Source: Pirellulaceae bacterium
GTDB lineage: Bacteria > Planctomycetota > Planctomycetia > Pirellulales > Pirellulaceae
Direction of reading: 5' to 3'
Assembly (NCBI GenBank): GCA_022446825.1
Contig: JAKVBY010000033.1
Span: forward strand, 48,593 to 92,697
DNA: 44,105 nt
Shown here: one piece after another, positions 1 to 9,800 of the stretch
Numbering within the stretch: position 1 is the stretch's first letter
Layout of the letters: each line of letters begins with the position of its first letter
Notes under the pieces: generated by a model
Databases searched by the model: none
What the model was told of the DNA's origin: nothing
The model's input: the letters and a program-made list of their open reading frames with translations, nothing else
Position numbers and translations under genes: made by a program

Positions 1-20
1 GCAAAATGGGGCTGCGCGGC

Positions 21-60
21 ACACTGTTTTGGGAGAACACTGTTTTTAGAGAACACGGTG
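21..60. repeat. 16-bp tandem repeat, about 2.5 copies
   Basis: A 16-base unit beginning ACACTGTTTT starts at 21, again at 37, and a partial copy starts at 53, with a few mismatches. It lies just past the end of the MocA-like gene on the other strand. No gene is recognised here and the function is unknown. Confidence 0.6.
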
Positions 61-105
61 GGTTGGCCGTATTCTCAGTGATTGGTCGCGAAGGCCCTCT
101 GTGGG

Positions 106-702
106 TTAACACCGATTTTTCAGCCGTTGGTAATCTGCCGGAGTGTCCAGGTCGTCGAGGATGGAAGCCTCGTTACAGGGGATCGTAGTTGTAGCAAATC
201 GGTGTGTGAGGGCGTTAACGCCTTCCTCCTCAGTAAGACGGTTGACTTCGTAGGCGAGCGGCCAGGGGAAGAGCACAGGGTGCCCGTTTTGTTGACGAAA
301 CGTTGGTTGCAGAATGCTTGTTTTATGTGTGGCATGTTGCAAAAGCAGCATGTCAATGATTTCAGGAGCCAGTGTCGGTAGGTCTGCTGGTGCGAGTAAC
401 CAGGCATCCTCATCGTTCGGAGAAAAGACCGCCTGAATAAAATGTAACCCCAGTCGAACAGATGCCTTCATGTCTGCCGGAGCTTCATCAGGGATGACGA
501 GATGAACATCTTTTTTGCTTACCTGTTTGATTAAACGCTGATCGTCCGGGCGAGCGATCAAGATGACTTCCTGAACACGGCTCTGCTGCCACGCGGAAAT
601 GAGAGCTTCAATGACCGTTGTTGATCGCCAGGGCAGCAGCAATTTTGGGCGACCCATGCGAGTGCTTTGACCGGCGGCGGGTATGATAGCAAAACTTTTC
701 AC
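106..702 (-). CDS. MocA/MobA-like nucleotidyltransferase (molybdenum cofactor)
   Basis: This 198-residue protein belongs to the NTP_transf_3 (MobA-like) family. Such enzymes transfer CMP or GMP to molybdopterin in the cytoplasm. The N-terminus carries the nucleotide-binding signature IIPAAGQSTRMGRPKLLLPW (residues about 6-25), and LLAPADLPTLAPE (about 103-115) matches the metal-binding DxP region typical of MocA. Length is normal for MocA. The first codon is GTG at 702; no clear Shine-Dalgarno (SD) sequence is visible. It lies 42 bases downstream of an XdhC gene on the same strand, a usual pairing in which MocA makes the cytosine dinucleotide cofactor and XdhC helps insert it into xanthine-dehydrogenase-type enzymes. 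No such hydroxylase is in this window. MocA rather than MobA is inferred from the neighbour. Confidence 0.85.
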   Translation of the reverse strand: MKSFAIIPAAGQSTRMGRPKLLLPWRSTTVIEALISAWQQSRVQEVILIARPDDQRLIKQVSKKDVHLVIPDEAPADMKASVRLGLHFIQAVFSPNDEDAWLLAPADLPTLAPEIIDMLLLQHATHKTSILQPTFRQQNGHPVLFPWPLAYEVNRLTEEEGVNALTHRFATTTIPCNEASILDDLDTPADYQRLKNRC

Positions 703-744
703 GGGGTCTTGGAAGGCAGGTTTAAGTGCTCTTGACTTGTTTGC

Positions 745-1833
745 TCAGTTTGCGGCATTGCAGACTACTGCCTCTGGTCGTCCCGCCACGTGTCCCTGAC
801 AATTACGGTGGGCGATCAGCTCTGCACAAATACTAACGGCGATTTCAGGAACCGTTTGTGAGCCGATGTCTAAGCCGACGGGAGCATATACGTTTTCGAG
901 GCGCTCCGCAGCAACACCCTCTGCAATGAGATCGTCAAAGATCATACGGATTTTACGGCGACTTCCGATCAAGCCTACGTACGCGGCGCCACGTTCGGCC
1001 AGGTAATAAAGCGCTCGTTCATCGTGATTGTGGCCACGTGTCACAATCAAGCAGTAGGTATGAGGAGAAATCGGGAATTCGGGGAGTACCTGTTCGACAG
1101 GGCCGGCAATTCGTTGTGTTGCACGCGGAAAACGTTCTGCGGAAACAATGTCCTCTCGATCATCGACAACGGCGACATCAAAATTTAAATCAGCAGCGAG
1201 ACTTGCCACCGCTTGCCCCACATGACCGCCACCCACGATCAAGAGCTGACAGCGGGAGAGAATTGGTAGATAGGCAACGTTTTGGTGTGCATACGCTTGC
1301 GGCTGTGTGTCCAGTGGTCGCAGCGTTTCTTGAATGTGAGGCGGACAGGTTTTCGCACTTGGAGCATGGTGCGTGGCAATGAGGTTTTGCTGGCCATCAA
1401 AGAGATAGCAGGGTGGAGAATCCTGCACGGTGTCTTTTGTTGTCAGAACGACTGCTTCTGTGGCAGCATTTCCAGCCGCAATCACGGAATTAAGTTTTGC
1501 AAAGTAGTCCACAGCGGCTTGCCCCGTGACGGATTCAATGAGGATCTTCATGCGTCCTCCGCAAATCAGCCCGTCATCCCACCCATAATCGCTGTTGAGT
1601 TGAAACGTTTGGATCTCACAACCTCCCACGGCAAGTAGAGCGATCGCACGGCGTTTCACTTCTGCTTCGACACACCCTCCTCCTAAAGTTCCTGATTGGG
1701 ATCCGTCCGGATAAACGAGCATCATGGCACCCGCTTTTTGCGGTGTAGATCCGCGGGTTTCGACCAGGCGGCAATAGGCGACTGAGCGAGAATCTCGGAT
1801 GGCATCGGCGAGTGTTTGTAAAATCGCTTTCAT
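745..1833 (-). CDS. XdhC/CoxI family molybdoenzyme maturation factor
   Basis: XdhC proteins bind molybdenum cofactor, help its sulfuration and hand it to xanthine-dehydrogenase-type enzymes. This 362-residue protein has both family domains. The N-terminal XdhC_CoxI domain has VETRGSTPQKAGAMMLV (about 24-40) and SGTLGGGCVEAEV (about 47-59) with the conserved cysteine. The C-terminal Rossmann domain has LLIVGGGHVGQAVASLA (about 197-213), followed by the conserved VTRGHNHD and YVGLIGSRRK motifs. Length is normal. The ATG at 1833 starts directly into the domain. It sits between a small ABM-domain gene upstream and the MocA-like gene downstream, all on the minus strand. Its client enzyme is outside the window. 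Confidence 0.92.
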   Translation of the reverse strand: MKAILQTLADAIRDSRSVAYCRLVETRGSTPQKAGAMMLVYPDGSQSGTLGGGCVEAEVKRRAIALLAVGGCEIQTFQLNSDYGWDDGLICGGRMKILIESVTGQAAVDYFAKLNSVIAAGNAATEAVVLTTKDTVQDSPPCYLFDGQQNLIATHHAPSAKTCPPHIQETLRPLDTQPQAYAHQNVAYLPILSRCQLLIVGGGHVGQAVASLAADLNFDVAVVDDREDIVSAERFPRATQRIAGPVEQVLPEFPISPHTYCLIVTRGHNHDERALYYLAERGAAYVGLIGSRRKIRMIFDDLIAEGVAAERLENVYAPVGLDIGSQTVPEIAVSICAELIAHRNCQGHVAGRPEAVVCNAAN

Positions 1834-1910
1834 GTCGGTCTGATTCTGTTTGGTGTTGAGACGTTTCGTTTGGAACGATTCTCTCTGGTTTGTCTCAAAT
1901 CAACGGAGTG

Positions 1911-2231
1911 CTACGGTTCGTCGGTCGGTGGACTAAGGATCCTTGCCGTAGCCTGTTTGACAAAGTTTTTAACTTTAGGACGATAAGCCAGCATGTGCGG
2001 GGCAATAAGGTGTTTTTCCAGCGATTCTAGACTCTCCCATTTCTCGATAATTGTCACTACGTCCAAACGAGGCGGGGCAAGATTTTCTAGAGTTGTTTCA
2101 ATGTCGATTGTCGGCCCATATTCCAGGCAACCTGCCTCTGCTTGGACCAGGGGGACAACTTGGTTAAATTCCGCTAGGAAATCCTCAGTTCGACCTGGTT
2201 GAAGTTCCACCGTGACGACGACATAGATCAT
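1911..2231 (-). CDS. Antibiotic-biosynthesis-monooxygenase (ABM) domain protein
   Basis: A small single-domain protein of about 106 residues with the ABM dimeric alpha/beta-barrel pattern. It opens with a strand MIYVVVTVELQPGRTEDF, has a helix ending in EAGCLEYG, and carries the later VVTIIEKWESLESLEKHL and HML segments. Relatives include quinol monooxygenases and YgiN/LsrG-like enzymes; the substrate cannot be told from sequence. An ATG 15 codons further upstream (2276) is in frame, but the internal ATG at 2231 is preferred because it has GGAG eight bases upstream and begins exactly at the first beta-strand. It lies 77 bases upstream of xdhC on the same strand, possibly cotranscribed. Confidence 0.8.
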   Translation of the reverse strand: MIYVVVTVELQPGRTEDFLAEFNQVVPLVQAEAGCLEYGPTIDIETTLENLAPPRLDVVTIIEKWESLESLEKHLIAPHMLAYRPKVKNFVKQATARILSPPTDEP

Positions 2232-3050
2232 CCTATCAGCTCCATGGGGCTGTTTGTGATTTGTTCCAGATTCCACAGTTTGTGCGACTCTGTCGAAACG
2301 GACAACGGGGGAACCAAAGATATCGTGTGAGTTCTCCAGGAAGTGTCGAATCAGCAGCGGCCGCTGATTTTGAGCTGTCGTGAACTCTCTATAGTGGTGC
2401 GCAGGTTGATTTCAGACAAAAGGTTAAGGCAACTCTATCCGCTTTGCCCAAACTTCTAAGTAGCGTTTAATGGACTGTTTGGTGTGTGCAGTAGTGAGGC
2501 GGGAGAGCAATGTCGTTGCTGGGAAATGTAAGGTCGTTTCGATGAGGGCCATTACTCAGTGGCCGGTTTTACGGACTGTATTTCATCCCAGGTTTTTCAA
2601 TGTTTCGGTGATTGTTGATGAGCCGGTTGTAAGCTTGGCAGGCTGGCAAGAGATCTGGGAGTACTCTGACCGAATCAGCCACGTCGAGCAACTTCTACCG
2701 GCCGGATTTGAAAAATAGAGCCGCATCTCTTCGCACGAGTATAGAGTCACGGGATCTTCGCAGCGGGGTGGGTTTTGCGAGACCAAGAACGGGAACTTAA
2801 TTTGCGACTTTTCGGCAGCCTGATCATGTTCCTTTGATCGAGGCAGCGAATGAGCTTGGCCTGTTCGATCGACCAGTTTGCTATTTGTGCGGAACAGGAA
2901 TAGCTTAGCAGCAAAATGGGAAGGCATTGGGTGATAACCCGCAACGAGCTGGAAATTTTTAAGAGCGTTCCCCAACGAGGCCCAGGCATTCCGGCAAATC
3001 TAGCAAAGTAGGTAGCATGGTTTGTTCTGCGAAGAGCCGTTAATCTAAAC
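2232..3050. other. Intergenic stretch without a supported gene
   Basis: About 800 bases separate the ABM gene from the MOSC gene. Open frames exist (for example 2470-2718 on plus and 2583-2975 on minus), but none shows a recognisable domain, good start signal or plausible composition. Upstream elements of the divergent genes on both sides are expected here, but no convincing -35/-10 pair was identified. Confidence 0.5.
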
Positions 3051-3088
3051 CCCTGTGACCTGAAACCCTGTGACCTGAAACCCTGTGA
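3051..3088. repeat. 15-bp tandem repeat just upstream of the MOSC gene
   Basis: The unit CCCTGTGACCTGAAA occurs at 3051-3065 and 3066-3080, followed by a partial third copy at 3081-3088. The array ends 11 bases before the ATG at 3099, where a ribosome binding site would normally lie. The unit length is a multiple of three and the upstream frame stays open through the array, so copy-number change would not alter the frame. Confidence 0.75.
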
Positions 3089-3098
3089 GCCTGTTGCC

Positions 3099-3662
3099 AT
3101 GAAACACAGCCCTAGAAATCTACAAACCTTTGAGCTTGAACAGGGATTGGCCGCGGTTTGTGAATCCCCCCGAGAGCAAGGGGTTTTGAAATTGATTGTA
3201 CGACGCCCGGCTGAGAATGAACGCGAGGTTATCGAGGCTGGAGAATTGAGCTGCCAGGAAGGTCTTGTCGGTGATAATTGGCAAACGCGTGGAAGCACCT
3301 CGACGGATGATGGTTCAGCACACCCCGAAATGCAACTTAATATCATGAATTCTCGTATGATTGCTTTGATCGCGCAGGATGCTGATCGCTGGGAGTTGGC
3401 AGGAGATCAGCTTTATTTGGATATGGATCTAAGCCAGAATAATTTGCCTCCTGGCACGCAGTTGGCGATTGGTTCGGCAGTGATTGAGGTTACTGCAGAG
3501 CCGCATGTTGGTTGCGAAAAATTTGTTTCGCGCTTTGGCCGCGACGCGATGAAATTTGTTAATTCAACGCTAGGCCGAAAGTTGCGATTGCGCGGCTTGA
3601 ATGCAAAAGTAGCTCAGGCAGGAAAAATTCAGGTTGGCAACTTGGTCACAAAAACACCTTGA
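3099..3662 (+). CDS. MOSC-domain protein
   Basis: This 187-residue protein is a stand-alone MOSC (MOCO sulfurase C-terminal) domain, a beta-barrel thought to bind or carry sulfur or molybdenum cofactor intermediates. Supporting features are the early EGLVGDNW segment (about 55-61), then MQLNIMN, and the C-terminal signature HVGCEKFVSRFGRDAMKFVN with the conserved cysteine at about 139, followed by LRLRGLNAKVAQAGKIQVGN. The ATG at 3099 is the only start before the domain; its SD is poor because the 15-bp repeat occupies that region. It lies about 870 bases from the divergent ABM/XdhC/MocA set, which suggests a shared molybdenum-cofactor theme. The substrate is unknown. Confidence 0.85.
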   Translation: MKHSPRNLQTFELEQGLAAVCESPREQGVLKLIVRRPAENEREVIEAGELSCQEGLVGDNWQTRGSTSTDDGSAHPEMQLNIMNSRMIALIAQDADRWELAGDQLYLDMDLSQNNLPPGTQLAIGSAVIEVTAEPHVGCEKFVSRFGRDAMKFVNSTLGRKLRLRGLNAKVAQAGKIQVGNLVTKTP

Positions 3663-3697
3663 AATCCAGCGGGTATTTTGAAAATGCTTGCTGGAAA

Positions 3698-4039
3698 TCA
3701 AAGATCTTCTTCCTCAGATTCGATGCTTTCACGTGGTGCATCACGAATCGGCGACTCTACATAGACTTTTTGAGCTCGATCGATGTAACGTTCGCAACCT
3801 TCACAAACGGTAGGCACTTTAAAAACTTCGTGACCGCAGTAAGGGCAAATGCGTTTGCCTACCTTACGACTAGCCGCTTCGTACAAGCCGCCGACAGTCA
3901 CTGCCGGCACCCATTGCGAATCGTTTTTGCGAACGGGAGTTTCTGCGGCAATTTCCCCAGTACGCAACTTGTCGAGTAATTGCCGACTGGAAATGGGCCC
4001 AATGACCTTGTTTAGGTATTCGTAGTACCAATCTGACAT
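3698..4039 (-). CDS. GYF_2 (DUF4339) domain plus zinc-ribbon protein
   Basis: About 113 residues. The N-terminal half, DWYYEYLNKVIGPISSRQLL through QWVPA, fits the GYF_2/DUF4339 fold common in planctomycetes (W-Y-Y, GPIS, a TPVRK turn, and a W near the end). The second half has a four-cysteine ribbon, CPYCGHEV then CEGCERY, likely binding zinc. An acidic tail follows. No transmembrane helix is seen, so it is probably cytoplasmic. The frame extends 30 codons further to an ATG at 4129, but that extension matches no domain and has no SD; the start at 4039 begins exactly at the domain. Function is unknown; GYF-like domains usually bind peptides. Confidence 0.75.
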   Translation of the reverse strand: MSDWYYEYLNKVIGPISSRQLLDKLRTGEIAAETPVRKNDSQWVPAVTVGGLYEAASRKVGKRICPYCGHEVFKVPTVCEGCERYIDRAQKVYVESPIRDAPRESIESEEEDL

Positions 4040-4323
4040 AAAAATCGAATTCCGTAAATCAACCTGTTCGGGACGCTTGGGCTCTGTTAGTTGCCAATGG
4101 TAAATGACTGCATTGTCTATTTCGATCATATAATGAGTAAACGATCAATTTCTATATATAATCCGAAGTTGCAAAAAAAACACGATGTTAGACGGAGCTG
4201 GAGATAGCTGTTTTTGTATCGATTTGTCCAAAAATCTCGTTTCCGGTGCTTGTGATCGCCGTCTTGATGCGTCCTCGTTCGTTCCTTTCTGGGAATTGGC
4301 CGCGCGCTGGATTTTGTGAGTTT

Positions 4324-5070
4324 TCAGGCAGGTAACACTTGATCGATTTGATGTAACGCTTCACCGAGTGAAGTATTTATCTTGACGTCTGCACTTGAGT
4401 CTAAGGGAGTGGGGTCTCGATTGATGATTACCAACTTGGCGCCCATGCTGGCAGCTAAGCGGGGCAAACTAGCGGCAGGTTCGACCACTAATGACGAGCC
4501 CATTGCCAGGTAAAGTTCAGCGGACTGGGTCAGTTCGGTGGCTGCTTGCAAAACACTTGACGAAAGCGATTGTCCAAAGGAGATGGTGGCATGCTTGGTG
4601 ATTCCCCCGCACTGTGTGCAGTGTGGGATCTCGTCGGAGGCGAGAAACTTTGTCACCATTTCATCAGCACCGAAACACGTTCCACAATCCAAGCAAGCGA
4701 TCGATCGTGCTGTTCCATGAAGTTCAATGACTGTTTGGCTACCTGCAATTTGGTGCAGCCCGTCGATGTTTTGTGTGATGAGTCCCTCCACACGTCCCGT
4801 AGCTTCCCATTTCGCAAGTGTACGATGGCCGACGTTAGGTTGACTATCTGCAAAGTCGCGATGGGCGATTGCCTTTTGTCGCCAATATTCATAACGAGCT
4901 GCGGCGCTCTTGAGAAACTCGTTGTAGTAGACGGGTTTCGATGTCGACCAGACGCCACCGGGAGAACGGAAGTCGGGGATTCCACTCTCGGTACTTATTC
5001 CCGCACCCGTGAAGGCAACGGTTGAGTTGCTCTCCACAAGCCATTTGGCAACTAAGCTGATCTGGTCCAT
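4324..5070 (-). CDS. NAD-dependent protein deacylase, SIR2 family
   Basis: A sirtuin of about 248 residues that would remove acyl groups from lysines using NAD, in the cytoplasm. Visible motifs are FTGAGISTESGIPDFRSPGG (NAD-binding loop), TQNIDGLHQIAG, the catalytic histidine in ELHGT, a four-cysteine zinc site (CLDCGTC, then CTQCGG) and GSSLVVEPAA near the end. Length is normal for bacterial CobB-like enzymes. An upstream in-frame TTG at 5133 adds 21 residues that do not belong to the fold; the ATG at 5070 fits the family better, although neither has a clear SD. It lies directly downstream of the DUF2062 gene on the same strand. Deacetylase versus desuccinylase activity cannot be decided. 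Confidence 0.92.
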   Translation of the reverse strand: MDQISLVAKWLVESNSTVAFTGAGISTESGIPDFRSPGGVWSTSKPVYYNEFLKSAAARYEYWRQKAIAHRDFADSQPNVGHRTLAKWEATGRVEGLITQNIDGLHQIAGSQTVIELHGTARSIACLDCGTCFGADEMVTKFLASDEIPHCTQCGGITKHATISFGQSLSSSVLQAATELTQSAELYLAMGSSLVVEPAASLPRLAASMGAKLVIINRDPTPLDSSADVKINTSLGEALHQIDQVLPA

Positions 5071-5135
5071 CGTGTAAGCCGAATTTTTGCAGGAATTGCG
5101 CCGAAGGTTTTTTGCCAAGCAGAAGACGAACAAAT

Positions 5136-5753
5136 TCAGGCCGCATCATCTTTGTCCGAGTTATCTTCTGGCTGATAGATCCTGGATGGATGCGGATCCC
5201 ACGTTGGTATCGAGGATTTTGAGTTTTTCGGGGGCATGAGTTGTCCCCAACGGCGCAAACGCCAAGTGCGGATGGAATGGTAGGAAACGTAATACGTTGC
5301 GTAACCAGTAACGCAACCGACAATTGCCCCACCAACCCACAAGGGGGCGGCAATTTGTACCAGTTTACTCCAGTAAAATTCAACAAGTGGCCACCATCCT
5401 GGAGGTGGTGCACTGAGTTGACGCCACCATTCCGCGTCGGCTACGTCCGGCGAATTAAGAATCACTCTACCGATGAGGTAAGTCGAATAAAAAATAGGTA
5501 CGATCGTGGCTGGATTGGAAATCCAAACAATGGCAATGCCGACAGTCTTGTTGGCTCGAAACAGCCAGGAAAAGAATACGGCCAGCACCATCTGGAAACC
5601 GATGGTGGGGGTAAACATGATGAACATGGCAATGGCTGCACCTAACGCCAACTTGTGCGGCGGGTCGTCTGTGTGCAGCAGGTTGTGAAACAGGAACCGC
5701 CGCAGGTTACGCTGGTAGAGTCGGGCTCTTGCTTGGACGTGGCGACGGAACAT
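5136..5753 (-). CDS. DUF2062 membrane protein
   Basis: This 205-residue protein carries a DUF2062 domain. The arginine-rich N-terminus is followed by DDPPHKLALGAAIAMFI and FTPTIGFQMVLAVFFSWLF, then the typical NKTVGIAIVWISNPATIVP segment. At least two hydrophobic helices lie at about 38-75 and 80-105, with a third near 145-165, so it is an inner-membrane protein. The ATG at 5753 has AGGG seven bases upstream. The sirtuin follows on the same strand. The molecular function of DUF2062 is not established; some family members sit beside glycosyltransferases, but none is near here. Confidence 0.85.
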   Translation of the reverse strand: MFRRHVQARARLYQRNLRRFLFHNLLHTDDPPHKLALGAAIAMFIMFTPTIGFQMVLAVFFSWLFRANKTVGIAIVWISNPATIVPIFYSTYLIGRVILNSPDVADAEWWRQLSAPPPGWWPLVEFYWSKLVQIAAPLWVGGAIVGCVTGYATYYVSYHSIRTWRLRRWGQLMPPKNSKSSIPTWDPHPSRIYQPEDNSDKDDAA

Positions 5754-6051
5754 GTATGCCCTACGCTGGGGATTGGAAAATACCGGACTCTGATGCTCTG
5801 CTGGCGTTTTGATCGATGGTGCCAGTCAATTTATGCGGATTTCTCGCGATCGACTACCCAGTCCATCGTCAGTGCAACCAAGCATCGGCCATTTCACAGA
5901 GTCCCCGGCAGATTTTTTTGGCGGAACGGTTTCATTCTAAGCCAACCTAGGACAGAATAACGGTTTTAATGCTCAACCGGGCTGGCAGTAAAGCGATTCT
6001 AGCGATCGTGAGAGGCTCTGCTAGATTTCACCCTTCAGGAGAATTTATCCC

Positions 6052-6765
6052 ATGCCACGATGTTTGCAGTTTTCGCTCTTGGCTTTGCTTTTCGTTCTGA
6101 TGCCGTTTTCCATTGATGCGGATGAGAAGAACGACGGCTTTGTATCCATTTTTGATGGCAAAACGTTGGGTCATTGGGATGGGAATCCAAAACTTTGGAG
6201 CGTTGAGGATGGTGCCATCACGGGAGTGAATTCGAAAGATGATCCCATTCCGGGTAATACGTTCATTATTTGGCGCGGTGGCCAAACTGCGGACTTCGAA
6301 CTCAAGCTGCAATACAAGATCGTAGGCGGGAACTCCGGTATTCAGTACCGCAGCTTTGAAGTTCCTGACAATAAGTGGGTCGTAGGTGGTTATCAAGCGG
6401 ACTTCGAGGCAGGTGATCGCTTTTCGGGAATCCTCTATGGCGAGCGGTTTCGAGGCGTCCTGGCGGATCGGGGCCAGAAGACGGTTATTAACGAAGAAGG
6501 CAAGCCTGAGGTTGTCGGTTCGGTGGGTGATTCAGAAGAAATTGGTACCCACATTAAAAAAGAAGATTGGAACGATTACCACATCATTGCCCGAGGAAAC
6601 CATTTCGTTCACAAAATTAATGGTGTGGTCACCTGTGAATGTACCGATGAAGATGATGCGGCCCGCGACAAGGGTATCTTAGCATTGCAACTTCACGCTG
6701 GACCGCCGATGAAAGTTCAGTTTCGGAAGATTCTCTATAAACCGCTGCCTCAAAAAAAAAAGTAG
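6052..6765 (+). CDS. Secreted DUF1080 protein (3-keto-disaccharide hydrolase family)
   Basis: A 237-residue protein with a cleavable-looking signal peptide (residues 1 to about 24, hydrophobic core FSLLALLFVLMPFSI) and one DUF1080 concanavalin-like beta-sandwich. Characteristic pieces are FVSIFDGKTLGHWDG, WSVEDGAITG, DFELKLQYKIVGGNSGIQYRS, YQADFEAG and the closing LQLHAGPPMKVQFRKILYKPL. Family members act on 3-keto-glucosides and related sugars. The start has AGGAG at about -12. The domain finishes normally and the frame ends in a lysine run encoded by ten A followed at once by TAG. In the -1 frame the A run leads straight into the first strand of a ThuA domain that has no start codon of its own, so this gene is probably the 5' part of a larger fused coding unit. 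Confidence 0.92.
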   Translation: MPRCLQFSLLALLFVLMPFSIDADEKNDGFVSIFDGKTLGHWDGNPKLWSVEDGAITGVNSKDDPIPGNTFIIWRGGQTADFELKLQYKIVGGNSGIQYRSFEVPDNKWVVGGYQADFEAGDRFSGILYGERFRGVLADRGQKTVINEEGKPEVVGSVGDSEEIGTHIKKEDWNDYHIIARGNHFVHKINGVVTCECTDEDDAARDKGILALQLHAGPPMKVQFRKILYKPLPQKKK

Positions 6766-6802
6766 TTAAGTTTGTCGCGGGGCGGCGTAGCCATGGCTAT
6801 GC
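6752..6802 (+). other. Putative -1 frameshift or slippage site (A10, A-AAA-AAG) with downstream hairpin
   Basis: Ten consecutive A (6752-6761) are followed by G. In the DUF1080 frame they include A AAA AAG (6756-6762), the same slippery heptamer used in E. coli dnaX, and the next codon is TAG (6763-6765). A one-base backward slip gives AAA GTA GTT AAG TTT GTC GCG GGG, which reads into the ThuA domain in the frame of the next gene. A 7-bp stem with one G-U pair (GCGTAGC, loop CATG, GCTATGC; 6785-6802) lies 22 bases downstream, a little far for a standard stimulator. Transcriptional slippage on the A run, or a homopolymer length error, would have the same effect. Confidence 0.6.
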
Positions 6803-6827
6803 AGCGCACGAACATTTTGCGGGATGT

Positions 6828-9800
6828 ATGATTCTGGCAAATGCACTGCGCGAGAGTGTGCCAGAGTGTGAAGTGGAAGTTTTTCGCGATGGATGGCCGA
6901 GCGACCCAGCCGCTTTTGACGGCGCTGACTGCGTGGTAATGTACGCGGATGGGGGGGGAGGCCATCCGGTAAACGAGCATCTCGAGCAACTCGACGCAAT
7001 GGCAGACCGAGGTGTTGGGGTTGTTTGCATTCATTATGCTGTGGAAGTTCCTCAGGGGCCGTCAGGTGAACATTTACTGAAATGGATCGGTGGTTACTTT
7101 GAAACACATTGGTCTGTGAACCCCCATTGGACGGCGCGCTTCGAGGAATTTCCAGAGCACCCGGTCACACGCGGCGTCGAACCATTCGAGATCAACGACG
7201 AGTGGTATTACCACATGCGTTTTCGTGACGAGATGCAAGGGGTGACTCCGATTCTGAGCGCCTTACCTCCGGAGTCAACGCTGACACGTCCCGACGGACC
7301 ACATAGCGGCAACCCACACGTTCGAGCAGCGGTTTTGGACCGTCAGGAACCGCAGCATGTCGCCTGGGCCTCTGAACGAGATGGTGGCAGCCGAGGTTTT
7401 GGTTTTACAGGAGGGCATGTTCATTGGAATTGGGGCGATCCCAATTTCCGCAAGCTGGTGCTGAATGCCATTACGTGGTGTGCCCATGCAGAAGTACCGT
7501 TAACCGGCATTACAGATAGTCCGGTGACTTTGCGTGCTCTCGAAGAGAATCAAGATTTTCCCCAGCCAGATAATTTCAACCGTACAGAAATTCGTGAACG
7601 TCTGAACTTACAATCACGTATGAAAAAAGCCCGCCGAAAACGCGGCGCTAAAACAAAAGGGAATATTACGCCTGTTTTTCAGAGCAAGACAGTCACCGCC
7701 CGGACCCCAGGACACAGTGTTGCTATCGATATAGACATTACGGATGCAAAAGAACTTTATCTCGTTGTCCGCGATGGTGGCAATGGCTACAGCTGCGACT
7801 GGGCCGATTGGGCCGAACCGCGCTTGGTCGGTCCTCAGGGCGAAAAAAAATTAACGGATTTAAAGTGGAGGTCCGCGACTGCTGATTGGGGACAAGCTCG
7901 TCTTCATAAGCGGGTGGATGGCAACGGGGATCTCCGTATTAATGGCAAGCCGGTCAAGTTTGGGATTGGTACGCACGCCAACTCGGTGATTGCGTATGAT
8001 CTCCCCGCTGGTTTTACTCGTTTTCAATCCCGCGGTGGCTTGGACAATGGGGGTACAGACCAAGGAACGTGTGGAAACCAAGCTTCGATACAGTTTCTCG
8101 TTTATACATCCAAGCCGGAGTTTGTTGCCGGTAGCGATATGGGCAGCCGAACGCCAGAGGACGCACTCGATGGTTTGGACATCGCGGAAGATTTTGAAGT
8201 GACCTTGTTCGGTTCGGAACCCAATTTACTCAGCCCGACGAATATTGATATCGATCCGTTAGGACGCGTCTGGGTGTGCGAAGTCCAAAATTATCGCAGT
8301 CGGCAAGGTACTCGTTCGGAAGGTGACCGTATTGCGATTTTGGAAGATCTTGACGGTGACGGGATCGCTGATAAAGACTCGACGTTTTACCAAGGAACGG
8401 ATATTGATTCAGCTCATGGAATTTGCGTCTTACCGACGGCCAGCGGTAGCGGAACCAAAGTAATCGTTTCGGCGGGAGAAAACGTTTTTGTCTTCACAGA
8501 TACAGACGGTGATGGAAAAGCCGATAGCAAGGACGTGTTGTTTACTGGAATTAGTGGCGTGCAGCACGATCATGGAATCCACGCCTTTGTGTTTGGTCCA
8601 GATGGAAAACTGTACTTCAATTTTGGTAATCTCGGTCAGCAGGTACGCAGGGCAGATGGAACCGCCATTGTGGACAAGGCTGGTAATGAGGTGGTGACCG
8701 CACGGAAGCCCTACCAGGAAGGGATGGTTTTTCGTTGTAATCTGGACGGCAGTGACTTCGAAACGCTTGGTTGGAATTTCCGCAATAACTGGGAGGTGTG
8801 TGTCGATTCGTTTGGCACGCTCTGGCAGTCTGACAATGACGACGATGGTAACCGAGGGGTACGAATCAACTATGTAATGGAATTTGGTAACTACGGTTAT
8901 CGTGATGAGTTTACAGGAGGAGGATGGAAGGACGAGCGGACGGGGATGCATGAGGAGATCCCTTTGCGGCATTGGCATTTGAATGATCCGGGAGTTGTGC
9001 CGAATCTTCTACAAACGGGTGCGGGATCTCCGACCGGGATCTGTATCTATGAAGGACAATTACTTCCGAAGGTTTACAGGAATCAGCTGATTCATTGTGA
9101 TGCTGGTCCAAATATTGTACGTGCTTATCCGGTTGTCGATGATGCTGCCGGTTATCAAGCTGAAATTGTAGATCTGATGCATGGAGCGCGTGACAAATGG
9201 TTTCGACCGTCGGATGTCTGCGTTGCGCCGGATGGTTCGATTTTTGTTGCGGATTGGTATGATCCTGGTGTCGGTGGCCACCGTATGGGAGATGTGGAAC
9301 GGGGGCGTGTTTTTCGGATTGCGCCACCCAACACCCCCTATACCGTTCCCGAGATCAATGTGAAAACTCCCGCTGGTGCTTTGAAAGCCCTCTCAAATCC
9401 GTGTCTGTCCGTAAGGTATATGGCCTGGACGGCGCTTCATGATTTTGGTCAAGAGGCAGAGCCTCTGCTGCGGAAGCGTTTTGAAGAGGCGGAAGATCCG
9501 CGACAAAAAGCACGCGTGCTATGGTTACTTGGCAAGATGGACGGGCAAGGTCAAAAATCTGTTGATCTAGCGCTTTCGCACGAAAATCCGAATATCCGTA
9601 TTCTAGGCGTTCGCTTAGCACGGCAATTAGGTTTCGATGTCATTCCGATCGTAGAGCGGCTTGTTAAAGATGCCTCCCCACAAGTCCGGCGAGAGGCTGC
9701 CATCGCATTACGGCACAACGAAACGCCTCAGGCCGCTGAGTTATGGACACAATTGGCAATGCAGCATGATGGCAAAGATCGTTGGTATCTTGAAGCGTTA

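Noticed and set aside
2747-3346. A 199-codon minus-strand frame including the repeated SQGFR motif
   Set aside because: The repeat is just the 15-bp DNA array read in another frame. The frame overlaps the well-supported MOSC gene and shows no domain.
6828-6830. Taking the ATG at 6828 as an ordinary start of the ThuA/PVC gene
   Set aside because: It would delete the first strand and conserved SHGYAAHEH segment of the ThuA domain, which is clearly encoded just upstream in the same frame, and it would leave the protein without an export signal.
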